A DNA stretch of 50,878 nt from Synechococcus sp. BO 8801. Lineage in GTDB: Bacteria; Cyanobacteriota; Cyanobacteriia; PCC-6307; Cyanobiaceae. The position numbers and the translations under genes were made by a program. This document shows positions 29,905 through 39,600 of this stretch, piece after piece. Numbering within the stretch: the stretch's first letter is position 1; every line of letters begins with the position of its first letter. The notes beneath the pieces are model-generated. The model made no database searches and was not told the origin of the DNA. It worked only from the letters and a program-made list of their open reading frames with translations. The stretch spans positions 1 through 50,878 of the forward strand of contig NZ_NQKY01000021.1 in the NCBI RefSeq assembly GCF_002252675.1, given 5' to 3'.

Positions 29905-29998
29905 TGGAGCTGAGCGGAATCGAACCGCTGTCCGAGACACTGGTGTGGACCACCTAGTTCGTCCGAAGACGAGCTTGTTCATCCTGCCACCTCCCCGC
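29905..29998 (-). ncRNA. ssrA: tmRNA acceptor piece (permuted two-piece ssrA)
   Basis: The minus strand ends GGACAGCGGTTCGATTCCGC followed by TCAGCTCCA, a T-arm with GGTTCGATTCC, the acceptor strand CAGCTCC and discriminator A. CCA is not encoded. It is transcribed before the coding piece, so the gene is circularly permuted as in alpha-proteobacteria and marine-clade Synechococcus/Prochlorococcus. The upstream end near 29998 is an estimate. Divergent from the RlmL-like gene. Confidence 0.88.
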
Positions 29999-30067
29999 CA
30001 GCGCAGCCGCGGCCGCAGGCGGTGGGCATCCCCGTACAAGGGGACCGCCAGCCAGCAGCATGGGGCG

Positions 30068-31243
30068 ATGGCCAGCCCCTCCTCTTTCGACGTCATCGCC
30101 GTGGTTCCCCCGGGGCTGGAGGAGCCGGCGGCGGCGGAACTGACGGCCCTGGGCGCCCATGAGGTGCGCCCCCTGCGGCGCGCCGTGGGCCTGCGGGCCG
30201 ATGCGGCCACCTTCTACCGCCTGCACCTGCAGGCCCGGCTGCCGTTCCGCTTCCTGCGCCAGCTGGCCCGCTTCCCCTGCCGCGGCCGCGAGGAGCTGTA
30301 CGGCGGCGTGCAGCACGCCGCCGACTGGGAGCGCTGGCTACCGCCCCAGCTGAGCTTCCGGGTGGAGGCCAGTGGCAGCGTGCCCGGCCTCACCCACAGC
30401 CACTACAGCGCCCTGCAGGTCAAGAACGCCCTGGTCGACCGCCAGCGCCAGGTGTGGGGGTCGCGCTCCTCGGTGGACCTGGACGATCCCGACCTGGTGC
30501 TGCACCTGCACCTCAGCCCCGGCCGGCCCGGCGGCAGCGGCCCCGAGGCGGTGCTGAGCCTCGATGGCGGCGGCGCCAGCCTGCACCGGCGCGGCTACCG
30601 GGCCGCCATGGGCCTGGCCCCCCTCAAGGAGAACCTGGCCGCCGGCCTGATCGCCCACACCGGCTGGGACGGGACGGTGCCCCTGGCCGATCCCTTCTGC
30701 GGCTCAGGCACCTTGCTGATCGAGGCCGCCTGCCACGCCCTCGGCCGTGCCCCCGGCCTGGAGCGCCGCTTCAGCCTGGAGCGCTGGCCCGATTTCGATG
30801 CCGCCCTCTGGCAGCGGGAGCGGGCCGCCGCCCAGGACCTGGCCCGCAACAGCCTCCCCGATGGGGCGCCCCTGGCGGCCGTGGTGGGCATGGAGCGGGA
30901 TCCGGCCGTGCTGGCCATGGCCCGCAGCAACGCGGCGGCGGCCGGTGTGGCCGACTGGGTCGAGCTGCAGGAGGGGGACTGCCGCGATTTCCGCCCCCCG
31001 GAAACCCCCGGGGTGCTGGTGTGCAACCCCCCCTACGGCGACCGGCTCGGTGCGGACGACGACCTGGAGGCGCTCTACGGCGATCTGGGTCGGATGGTGA
31101 AGGAGCGCTGCGGCGGCTGGACCCTGTGGCTGCTGAGCGGCAACCCCGCCCTCACGGGGGCCCTGCGGATGAAGGCCAGCCGCCGGGTGCCGGTGAGCAA
31201 CGGCGGCATCGACTGCCGCTGGCTGCGCTACGACATCCGCTGA
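30068..31243 (+). CDS. THUMP-domain 23S rRNA guanine-N2 methyltransferase (RlmL-like)
   Basis: Protein of 391 aa. The N-terminal region (FDVIAVVPPGLEEPAAAELT) leads into a THUMP RNA-binding domain (residues about 50-165). The Rossmann methyltransferase domain has DPFCGSGTLLIEAA (SAM motif I) and VCNPPYGDR, the NPPY catalytic motif of N-methylases. It matches the N-terminal half of E. coli RlmKL, which modifies G2445. The ATG at 30068 was preferred because upstream frame sequence overlaps ssrA. Confidence 0.88.
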   Translation: MASPSSFDVIAVVPPGLEEPAAAELTALGAHEVRPLRRAVGLRADAATFYRLHLQARLPFRFLRQLARFPCRGREELYGGVQHAADWERWLPPQLSFRVEASGSVPGLTHSHYSALQVKNALVDRQRQVWGSRSSVDLDDPDLVLHLHLSPGRPGGSGPEAVLSLDGGGASLHRRGYRAAMGLAPLKENLAAGLIAHTGWDGTVPLADPFCGSGTLLIEAACHALGRAPGLERRFSLERWPDFDAALWQRERAAAQDLARNSLPDGAPLAAVVGMERDPAVLAMARSNAAAAGVADWVELQEGDCRDFRPPETPGVLVCNPPYGDRLGADDDLEALYGDLGRMVKERCGGWTLWLLSGNPALTGALRMKASRRVPVSNGGIDCRWLRYDIR

Positions 31244-31313
31244 AGCGCACGCGGGCCCCGTTGCCTCAGCAGCGCTGCTAGCGGTGGGTCCTGCCTCCGC
31301 CACCGCCAGAGCC

Positions 31314-32960
31314 ATGGCCTCACTCTTTGAAGCCCTCAAGCAGGACGTGCTGGCCGTGGAGAAGGACCCGGCCCTCGACACCGGCCAGGCCACGATGGCC
31401 CTGGTAAGGGAGTGGCTGGCCTGCCACGAACCGGAGATCAGCGCCCGCAAGCTGGCGGCACCGACGGAGTTCAACGGCACGCTGATGCAGTGGTTCCACT
31501 GGTACAGCGACGGCGACGGCGGCCACTGGCGGCGGCTGCGCCAGGAGGCACCGGCCCTGGCCAGGGCGGGCATCACCGCCTTGTGGCTGCCGCCGGCGGG
31601 CAAGGGGGGAAGCGTGTGGGACGTGGGCTACGGCACCTACGACCTGTTCGACCTGGGCGAATTCGACCAGAAGGGCACGGTGCGCACCAAGTACGGCACC
31701 AAGCAGGAGTACCTGGAGGCCATCGAGGCCTGCCACGCCGCCGGGATGCAGGTGTACGCCGATGTGGTGTTCAACCACAAGCTGAACGCCGACGAACAGG
31801 AGCAGTACCGCGCCACCCCCTACGACCCCGGCGACCGCAACCGGCCCCTGGGGGAGGAACGCACGATCAGCGCCTGGACCCGTTTCCGTTTCGATGGCCG
31901 CGGCAACAATTACTCATCCATGCAGTGGCACTGGCACCACTTCGACGCGGTGGATCACAACACGCTCGATCCGGGATTCCGGGCCGTCTGGCGCACCCAG
32001 GGCGCCGGCTTCGAGGGCAACGTCGATCTGGAGAAGGGCAACTACGACTACCTGATGGGCAGCGACCTCAACGTGAACCATCCGGAGGTGCGCGGTGAGC
32101 TCAAGCACTGGGGCCGCTGGAGCCTCGACCACGTGGGGGCGGACGGCTTCCGGCTGGATGCGATCAAGCACATCGCCAGCGATTTCTTCCTCGACTGGAT
32201 CAGCGAGCTGGAGAGCCACGCCCAGCGTGATCTGTTCGTGGTGGGCGAGTACTGGACCTACAACATCGAGAGCCTCCACTGGTATGCGGCCAACACCGGC
32301 GGCCACATGAGCCTGTTCGATGCGCCGCTGCACATGAACTTCCACCAGGCCAGCCGCAGCGGGGGCCAGTACGACATGCGCCGGCTGCTCGACGGCACCC
32401 TGATGCAGCAGCTGCCCCTGCTGGCGGTGACCCTGGTGGACAACCACGACACCCAGCCGCTGCAGGCCCTGGAGTCGGTGGTGGAGGCCTGGTTCAAACC
32501 CCTCGCCTACGCCGTGATCCTGCTGCGTGACCAGGGCTATCCCTGCATCTTCGGTGCCGATTACTACGGCGCCGAGTACACCGACAGGAAGGACGGCCAG
32601 GAGTACCGGATCGTCCTGCCCAGCCACCGCTACCTGATCGACCGCTTTCTGCTGGCCCGCAGCCACTGCGCCTATGGCCCCCAGTACGACTATCTCGACC
32701 ACGTCAACACGATCGGCTGGACGCGCCTGGGCACCCCGGGGCACCCGGGGGCCATGGCGGTGCTGATGAGCGACGGGCCCGCCGGCCACAAGTGGATGGA
32801 GGTGGGCAAGCGCCACACCACTTTCCGCGACCTGACCGGGCACATCCAGGCACCGATCACCACCAACGGCGACGGCTGGGCGGAATGGCACTGCCCGGGG
32901 GGCTCGGTGTCGGTGTGGGTGGAGGAGGCGGCGCTGGCGGAGATGGGGGTCACCCTCTGA
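31314..32960 (+). CDS. Cytoplasmic alpha-amylase (GH13, AmyS type)
   Basis: Protein of 548 aa without a signal peptide, so it should act on internal glycogen-derived alpha-1,4-glucans. The (beta/alpha)8 barrel shows YADVVFNHK (region I), DGFRLDAIKHI (nucleophile Asp282), VVGEYW (acid/base Glu312) and LVDNHDT (Asp379). The C-terminal beta domain ends with HIQAPITTNGDGWAEWHCPG. About 50 residues (MASLFEALKQDVLAVEKDPA...) precede the barrel and are helical, an extension I do not recognise. The internal ATG at 31314 was chosen over 31284 for its neighbouring GAGCC and better N-terminal composition. Confidence 0.9.
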   Translation: MASLFEALKQDVLAVEKDPALDTGQATMALVREWLACHEPEISARKLAAPTEFNGTLMQWFHWYSDGDGGHWRRLRQEAPALARAGITALWLPPAGKGGSVWDVGYGTYDLFDLGEFDQKGTVRTKYGTKQEYLEAIEACHAAGMQVYADVVFNHKLNADEQEQYRATPYDPGDRNRPLGEERTISAWTRFRFDGRGNNYSSMQWHWHHFDAVDHNTLDPGFRAVWRTQGAGFEGNVDLEKGNYDYLMGSDLNVNHPEVRGELKHWGRWSLDHVGADGFRLDAIKHIASDFFLDWISELESHAQRDLFVVGEYWTYNIESLHWYAANTGGHMSLFDAPLHMNFHQASRSGGQYDMRRLLDGTLMQQLPLLAVTLVDNHDTQPLQALESVVEAWFKPLAYAVILLRDQGYPCIFGADYYGAEYTDRKDGQEYRIVLPSHRYLIDRFLLARSHCAYGPQYDYLDHVNTIGWTRLGTPGHPGAMAVLMSDGPAGHKWMEVGKRHTTFRDLTGHIQAPITTNGDGWAEWHCPGGSVSVWVEEAALAEMGVTL

Positions 32961-33008
32961 CCCCGGGGGGTCTGGCCTACCCAGGGCGGGCTGGGGGGGG
33001 CCCGGCGG

Positions 33009-33566
33009 CTACCGCAACGCTCGCCCCATCAGCAGCTGGGGCTCGACGCTCGCGACCCCCTCCAGCTGCCGCAGCCGCGCCACACACCCCAGGGCATCGG
33101 CCACGCGGCCACTGCGGGCCCGCAGCCAGGCGGCCTCGGGGGCATGGTCGGCGGCGGCGGCGATGCGGCAGCCCGCCTGCTCCAGGGCGGCGCGGTGGGC
33201 CAGCGCCGACTCCCCGGGCCGGAAGCGGATGAACAACTGGCCGGTGGGCACGGCCAGGGCACCTGTGCCGGGCTGGGCATAGACCGGGCTGAGGGACTGG
33301 CCCGCGGCCAGGGGGCCGGCGGGGACTCCGGGCAGCACGGCGATGGCTTCCGGCTCAAACGTCAGCAGCCCTTCGGTGGTGGGCAGGGGTTCTCCGTGCA
33401 GGGCGTACCAGCCGGGCTTCTGCTCGAAAGCCACCGGCCGCTCCGCGCCGACGAGGATCTGCCGGGGGAAATCGTCGAAGGACGTCGCGGGGCCCATGGT
33501 CACCTGGCGGCCGCTCCGCTGCTCCTCCACGCTATCCAGCCACACAGCAGCGCCAGAGGGTCTCAC
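33009..33566 (-). CDS. Stand-alone subtilase-propeptide-like protein
   Basis: Protein of about 185 aa (GTG at 33566; an ATG at the MGPATSF codon is an alternative). Its second half, VPTGQLFIRFRPGESALAHR and AALEQAGCRI...LRARSGRVADALGCVARLRQ, parallels the prodomain of the divergent protease (YTENLFVKFDDDAELEACEG, VLQRLGLAIKRGLSYARNAY). Both have a strand FIRF/FVKF, a helix, a second strand, and a final VASVEPQLL/VALCHPELV strand. No protease domain is present. It could be an inhibitor or chaperone for the neighbouring subtilase. No signal peptide. Confidence 0.55.
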   Translation of the reverse strand: MRPSGAAVWLDSVEEQRSGRQVTMGPATSFDDFPRQILVGAERPVAFEQKPGWYALHGEPLPTTEGLLTFEPEAIAVLPGVPAGPLAAGQSLSPVYAQPGTGALAVPTGQLFIRFRPGESALAHRAALEQAGCRIAAAADHAPEAAWLRARSGRVADALGCVARLRQLEGVASVEPQLLMGRALR

Positions 33567-33681
33567 CTCTGAAGAAGGGTGAAGAATCCCCAGGCCTGTG
33601 ACGGCTGATCACGTCCTGTTCCGCCGGCTTGAATTCGCCAGCTGATGCGCGGAGAGTGATCGCCGCAGCGATGACACCGCG

Positions 33682-35670
33682 ATGGTTCAGGTTCGCTACG
33701 GCGGCAAAGATGCGGCCCCCTACGCCCTCGATGTCAGCGACAATCACCTCGTCGTCCGCACCCTCAACCGCCAGGCGGTGATGCCGGAGCGGCCCTTCGA
33801 AGTGGCGCCGGTCAGCGCCGAGGCGCACCTGATCCTCGCCCAGTTCGAGTGCCTGACGCGCTTCCGCGAAGCGGGGGTCGAATTGTTGAGTACCCGGGCC
33901 CTCCAGGCCGATGGGGCCCTGCGCGATGCCGCCCGCAGCCTGCTCAAGGCGGAGCCCGGCATCGACTTCGCCGGCCGCGTTCTGGTGGATGGCCAGGGCC
34001 GGCCCGTGGTCTACACGGAGAACCTCTTCGTCAAGTTCGACGACGACGCCGAGCTCGAGGCCTGCGAGGGTGTGCTGCAACGCCTGGGCCTCGCCATCAA
34101 ACGTGGCCTCAGCTATGCCCGCAACGCCTATTTCGTGGCCGCTCCAGGCAACAGCGGGCTGGCGGTGTTCGCAATCGCCGAAACCCTGCTGGGCGAGGAG
34201 AGCGTCGCCCTGTGCCATCCGGAACTGGTGAGCCCCAGCCGCCAGCGCCGCCAGGCCTTCCCGCCCGAGTGGCATCTGAAAGCCACCGCCGTCAACGGCC
34301 GGCTCGTTGATGCCCACGCCGAGGTGGAGGCGGCCTGGGCCCTCAGCGACGGCAGCGGGGCGATCATCGCCGTGGTGGACGACGGCTTCGACCTCGACCA
34401 CGAGGAGTTCCGCTCCTCCGGCAAGATCGTCGCCCCGCGGGATGTGACCCGCCAGAGCGGCGACCCCCGCCCCGGCCGCGGCGACGACCACGGCACCGCC
34501 TGTGCCGGGGTGGCCTGCGCCAACGGCCAGTTCGGCGCCACAGGCGTCGCCCCCGGCGCCCGGCTGATCCCGATCCGGCTGGCCTCCGGCCTGGGCTCCC
34601 AGGCGGAGGCCGACGCCTTCGTGTGGGCGGCCCGCAATGGCGCCGATGTGATCTCCTGCAGCTGGGGCCCGCCGGACGGGGCCTGGTGGGACCCGAACGA
34701 CCCGGCCCACCGCCAGGTGGTGCCCCTGCCGGATTCCACCCGGCTGGCGATCGACTTCGCCACCACCCAGGGCCGCGGCGGCAAGGGCTGCGTGGTCCTG
34801 TTCGCGGCCGGCAACGGCAACGAGAGCGTCGACAACGACGGCTATGCCAGCTACGGCAAGGTGATCGCCGTGGCGGCCTGCAACGACCTCTCGAAGCGCA
34901 GCGCCTACAGCGACTTCGGCCGGGCCGTGTGGTGCAGCTTCCCCAGCAGCGACGGCCGCCCCTCCCTCACCCCCGGCATCTGGACCACCGACCGCTCCGG
35001 GGTGGCGGGCTACAACCAGGGCAGTCCCCAGAAGGGGGACCAGACGGGCCACTACACCAACTCCTTCGGCGGCACCTCCAGCGCCTGCCCCGGCGTGGCC
35101 GGGGTGGCCGCCCTGGTGCTGGCCCGCAATCCGGCCCTGCGCTGGGACCAGGTGCGGGAGATCCTGCGGCAGGCCTGCGTGCGCATCGACCCCACCGGCG
35201 GCAACTACGACGCCAGCGGCCGCAGCCCCTTCTACGGCTACGGGCGGGTGAGCGCCCGCCGGGCGGTGGAGCTGGCCCGCCCGCCCCAGCCGGCGGCGGC
35301 CCTGGTGTTCCAGGCGGTGCAGGACGTGCCGATCAACGACTTCCAGACCGCCACCCTCACCCTGCCGGTGGCCGCCCCGGGCCCGCTGCAGTCGATCCGG
35401 GTGGCGGTGGATCTCGACCATACCTACATCGGCGATCTGGTGGTGCGGCTGCTGCCGCCCGCCGCCCTGGGGGCCGCCCCCGTGCTGCTGCACGACCGCT
35501 CCGGCGGCGGCACCGACAACCTCAAGGTCACCTACGACGCGGTGAATGCCCCCGCCCTGGCGGCCATGAAGGGCAAGGACCCCAGCGGCACCTGGACCCT
35601 GGAGGTGTCCGACACAGCCCGGGCCGACCGGGGCACCCTGCGCAGCCTGCGGCTGGAGATGGGCTTCTGA
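33682..35670 (+). CDS. Subtilisin-family serine protease with P-domain
   Basis: Protein of 662 aa. The prodomain-like N-terminus (1-195) is followed by a peptidase S8 domain with Asp233 (AVVDDGFDLDHEEF), His270 (DDHGTACAGVA), Asn378 (FAAGNGN) and Ser466 (GGTSSACPGVAG). A C-terminal P/Homo-B domain (550-662: LQSIRVAVDLDHTYIGDLVV, SGTWTLEVSDTA) stabilises proprotein-convertase-type subtilases. No Sec signal is seen at the N-terminus, so it is either cytosolic or exported by another route. Divergent from the propeptide-like gene with a 115-bp shared regulatory gap. Confidence 0.9.
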   Translation: MVQVRYGGKDAAPYALDVSDNHLVVRTLNRQAVMPERPFEVAPVSAEAHLILAQFECLTRFREAGVELLSTRALQADGALRDAARSLLKAEPGIDFAGRVLVDGQGRPVVYTENLFVKFDDDAELEACEGVLQRLGLAIKRGLSYARNAYFVAAPGNSGLAVFAIAETLLGEESVALCHPELVSPSRQRRQAFPPEWHLKATAVNGRLVDAHAEVEAAWALSDGSGAIIAVVDDGFDLDHEEFRSSGKIVAPRDVTRQSGDPRPGRGDDHGTACAGVACANGQFGATGVAPGARLIPIRLASGLGSQAEADAFVWAARNGADVISCSWGPPDGAWWDPNDPAHRQVVPLPDSTRLAIDFATTQGRGGKGCVVLFAAGNGNESVDNDGYASYGKVIAVAACNDLSKRSAYSDFGRAVWCSFPSSDGRPSLTPGIWTTDRSGVAGYNQGSPQKGDQTGHYTNSFGGTSSACPGVAGVAALVLARNPALRWDQVREILRQACVRIDPTGGNYDASGRSPFYGYGRVSARRAVELARPPQPAAALVFQAVQDVPINDFQTATLTLPVAAPGPLQSIRVAVDLDHTYIGDLVVRLLPPAALGAAPVLLHDRSGGGTDNLKVTYDAVNAPALAAMKGKDPSGTWTLEVSDTARADRGTLRSLRLEMGF

Positions 35671-35682
35671 ACCTGGCAGGCC

Positions 35683-36048
35683 TCAGAACTTGCCGGTGAT
35701 CGCCCGGGTGGTGCGCATCAGGCCGGCGGTGGTCTCCGGCAGGTAGGGGCCCTTGAGCATCTGGCCGCCGATCCGCAGGCTGATCCCGGCCAGCACCAGG
35801 TCGATGGCGGCTACGGCAGCTGCGGCCTGCAGCCAGCTGAGGCTGAAGGCCTCGCGGATCCAGAGCAGCAGCACCAGCTCGGCCGCCACCAGGGCCAGGG
35901 TCATCAGGGTGAGGCCCATGCCCAGCATCACCCCGCCGCCCACCAGGCGCCGCTTTTCCTTATCGGCCTCCTGCAGGGCGATGCGGACGTGCAGGTCCAT
36001 CACCGAGCTGATCAGGGCCGTGACCCGGCTGAAGTTCGGACCCGTCAT
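35683..36048 (-). CDS. Phage-holin-family/DUF1469 membrane protein
   Basis: Protein of 121 aa with two close TM helices (LGMGLTLMTLALVAAELVLL and LQAAAAVAAIDLVLAGISLR). The cytosolic N-terminal helix (VMDLHVRIALQEADKEKRRL) is typical of the YqjE/DUF1469 group that accompanies ElaB/DUF883 proteins. Despite the name it is a chromosomal envelope protein, not lytic. The ATG overlaps the DUF883-like stop by 4 nt. Confidence 0.75.
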   Translation of the reverse strand: MTGPNFSRVTALISSVMDLHVRIALQEADKEKRRLVGGGVMLGMGLTLMTLALVAAELVLLLWIREAFSLSWLQAAAAVAAIDLVLAGISLRIGGQMLKGPYLPETTAGLMRTTRAITGKF

Positions 36049-36521
36049 GCCGAACGCCGACCCGACGACAGCAACAGCCCCACCAGCAGCCCCACGCCGG
36101 CGGCGATGCCGAGGGCCATCAGGGGCCGCTCCCGCACCGGCTTCTCGATCCGGGGCCGCAGGGTGGTGTTGAGCTCGTCGAGCAGGTGCTCCAGCTGCTC
36201 CTCCAGGGGCCGCAGCGAATCCACCACGTGGCCCGCCTGCTCACCGGTGACGTTGACCAGATCGAGCAGTTGCTGCTTGACGCCGGCGGTGGTGAGCCCG
36301 CTCTGGCGGCTGATCACCTCCACCACGTGGTCGAAGCTGCCCCGGGTGGCCTCCAGGGTGTGGCGAGCCACCTCAGGCCACTCCTTCTGGATGCTGGGCA
36401 GCAGGCTCTCGAAGCGTTCGCGGAACAGGTTCTGCGCCTGCTGGGCCTCGCCGCTGCCGGCGGGCGCCGGGCCCGGGGCGGGGGCCGCCGGGGACTCGAC
36501 AGGGGTGGTGTCCGTTTCCAT
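36045..36521 (-). CDS. DUF883/ElaB-like membrane-anchored protein
   Basis: Protein of 158 aa from the ATG at 36521. A Pro/Ala-rich N-terminus is followed by long amphipathic helices (residues 35-125: FRERFESLLPSIQKEWPEVA, VKQQLLDLVNVTGEQAGHVV) and a C-terminal TM helix (PLMALGIAAGVGLLVGLLLS), the tail-anchored layout of ElaB/YqjD proteins that can tether ribosomes to the membrane. It is the first gene of the two-gene operon with the DUF1469 protein. Confidence 0.7.
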   Translation of the reverse strand: METDTTPVESPAAPAPGPAPAGSGEAQQAQNLFRERFESLLPSIQKEWPEVARHTLEATRGSFDHVVEVISRQSGLTTAGVKQQLLDLVNVTGEQAGHVVDSLRPLEEQLEHLLDELNTTLRPRIEKPVRERPLMALGIAAGVGLLVGLLLSSGRRSA

Positions 36522-36621
36522 GGGGCGCTCCGTGCGACGGCTGCACGGCATCACCGTAGGAAGAAGGGCTTGTGATCGTCAGCACCTCGGTTAAATTCGG
36601 CCTGCTCGGCGCACGGGCCTG

Positions 36622-39600
36622 TTGGTTCACATCAATCAGGTCGAGCTCACCCACTTCAAGTCCTTCGGCGGGTCGATGACCATCCCGCTGGAGGAGGGCT
36701 TCACGGTGGTGACGGGCCCGAACGGCTCCGGCAAGAGCAACATCCTTGACGCGGTGCTCTTCTGCCTCGGCCTGGCCACCAGCCGCGGGATGCGGGCCGA
36801 GCGGCTCCCCGACCTGATCAACAGCGCCGTGCTGCGGGAGGGGAAGGCCGCCGAGACCAGCGTCACCGTGCGCTTCGACCTGGGCGACTGGCAGCCGGAC
36901 AGCGCAGAGGACGGCCTGGACGTCCCCGAACAGGGCCCCTGGCTGCAGCGGGGCCAGCGGGAGTGGAGCGTCACCCGGCGGCTGCGGGTGGCCCCCGGCG
37001 GCACCTACAGCAGCAGCTTCAGCGCCGATGGGGTGCCCTGCAACCTGCAGCAGCTGCAGACCCAGCTGCGGCGCCTGCGGGTCGACCCGGAGGGCAGCAA
37101 CGTCGTCATGCAGGGCGACGTCACCCGCATCGTCTCGATGAGCGCCCGCGACCGGCGCGGCATCATCGATGAGCTGGCCGGCGTGGCCCTGTTCGACTCC
37201 CGCATCGAGCAGAGCCGGGGCAAGCTCGACGAGGTGGTCGAACGGCAGGAGCGCTGCCGCATCGTCGAGCAGGAACTGCTGGCGGCCCGCCAGAAGCTCG
37301 AACGCGACTGCGCCAAGGCGCGCACCTACCAGGAGCTGCGGGAGCGCCTGCACCAGGGGCGCCTGCACGAGCAGGTGCTGGCCTGGGAGGAGGCCCGCAC
37401 CCACGGCCTGGCCCTGGCCGGTCGCCTGGAAAGCCTCGACCGCCAGCAGGAGCAGGAGCGGGAGGCGATCGTCGCCGGCGAAGCCGAGGTGGTCGCCGCC
37501 GCCGCCGCCCTCGAGCAGCTGCAGGCGGAGGTGAAGACCCTGGGCGAAGACCAGCTGCTGGCGGTGCAGGCCGAACTGGCCGGTCTGGAAACCAGTGGCC
37601 GTGAGCTGGCCCGCCAGGCGGAGCTCCATGGCCAGCAGGCCGAGGAGCTGCAGCGCCGCCGCCAGCAGCTGCAGCAGAACCAGGCGGAGCTGCGCCGGCA
37701 GCAGCAGGCCCTCGGTGAGCGGGCCGACGACGGCGCCATCGACCGCGCCGAGGCCCTCTGCCGCGACGCCGAAGCGGCGGTGGAGCTCTCCCGGCGTCGC
37801 CTCGGGGAGGTGGCCGGACGTTCCGGCAGCTGGCTGGAGGAGCAGCAGGAGCGCAGCCGCCGGCGCCAGGAGCTGCAGGAGCGGCTCGCCCCCCTGCTGG
37901 CCGAACGCCAGCAGCTGGAGGAACGGCTGCGGCAGGCGGGTGAACGGCTCGAGGAGCTGGGCGGTGAGGAGCTCCAGGAGGACGCGGCCCATGGGGAGGC
38001 CGCCGCCGCCCTGGCGGCCCTGGCGGAGCAGGAGCGCAGCCTGCGGGCCGCCCTGGAGGAACGCCAGGAGCAGGCCCGGGAGCTGGCCGAGGCCGTGGCG
38101 CTGCAGCAGCGCACCCGCGTGCGGCTGGAGCAGGAGCAGACCAGCCTGGAGCGGGACATCGCCCGCCTCGACAGCCGCCGCGAGACCCTGCAGGAGAGCC
38201 GCGGCACCGGCGCCCTGCGCCTGCTGCTGGAGGCGGGGCTGGAGGGGATCCACGGCTCGGTGGCCCAGCTGGGCGAGGTGGAGGAGCGGCTGCGGGTGGC
38301 CCTGGAGGTGGCGGCGGGGGGGCGCCTGGCCCAGGTGGTGGTGGAGGACGACCGCATCGCCGCCCGGGCGATCGAGCTGCTCAAGAGCCGCCGCGCCGGC
38401 CGCCTCACCTTCCTGCCCCTCAACCGCATCCGCGGTGGCAGTGGTGGCTCGGGGGGGGCGGCCCTGCAGCGGGGCAGCGCCGGCGGCAGTGGCGGGGCCG
38501 GAGGCCTGGTGGGGCGGGCGGTGGATCTGATCCGCCACGAGCCCGTCTACGCCGACGTGTTCCGCTACGTCTTCGGTGACACGCTGGTGTTCGCCACCCT
38601 CGCCGACGCCCGCCGGGAACTGGGCCGCTGCCGGGCCGTGACGCTGGAGGGGGAACTGCTGGAGAAGAGCGGCGCCATGACCGGCGGCAGCCTGCAGCAG
38701 CGCTCGGGCCAGCTGGGCTTCGGCCGCAGCGGCGACGGCGATGAGGCCGAGCCGCTGCGGCAGCGGCTGCTGGAGCTGGGGGAGAGCCTGCTGGCCTGCC
38801 GCCGCCGTGAAGCCGAGCTGGGCCGGAGCCTGGAGGAGGTCCGGCCGGGCCTGCTGGAGCTGCAGCAGCGCCAGGCCGCCCTCCAGGCCGAGCGCAGCGC
38901 CGCCGAGCGCACCCTGGCCCCGCGGCAGCAGCGCCGCGACCAGGTGGCCGGCCGGCGGCGGCAGCTGCAGGAGGCCCACCAGGCCGACCGCGGCCGGATG
39001 GGGGTACTCGAGCAGACCCTGCCGCCCCTGCGCCAGGCCCTGGCGGAACTGGAGGAGGCCGAGCGCGCCGCCAGCGGCAACGACGACAGTGCCCGCTGGC
39101 AGGGGCTCCAGGGTGAGCTGGAGCGGGCCGACCGGGCCCTGGTGGAGGCCCGGCGCCAGCGGGACGACCTGGAGGCGGAACGGCGTGACCGGGCCCTGGG
39201 GGCGGAGCGGCTGGGCAGCCAGCTGGAGGCCCTCGCCGGGGAGGAACGGCGGCTGGTGGAGGCGGTGCAGGCCCTGGTGGCCGAGCGCCAGCTCTGGAAA
39301 GAACGCCACCAGGCGGAGCAGGAGCGCCGCACCCTGCTGGAGCGCCAGCAGAGCGAGCTGCAGACCCGCTTCGGCGAACGGCGCCGCGCCCGCGACGGGG
39401 CCGAAGCCCACCTGGCCGGCCGGCGCCAGGCCCTGCAGCAGCGCCAGTGGGAGCTGCAGCGGCGCCAGGAGGAGCGGCTGGCCCTGGCCGAAGAGCAGCG
39501 CAGCCACGGCCTGCGGCTGGCCCAGATGGAACGGGAGCTGCCCGACCCACGCCCCGGGCTGCCCGAGGAGGTGCGCGAGGCCGGCCTGGAGGCGCTGCAG

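Noticed and set aside
33532-35493. 653-codon minus-strand frame across the subtilase
   Set aside because: No recognisable motif, while the plus strand has a complete catalytic triad and P-domain.
35683-36048. Prophage lysis gene
   Set aside because: Although the family name includes holin, the DUF883/DUF1469 pair is a common chromosomal envelope module and no other phage genes surround it.
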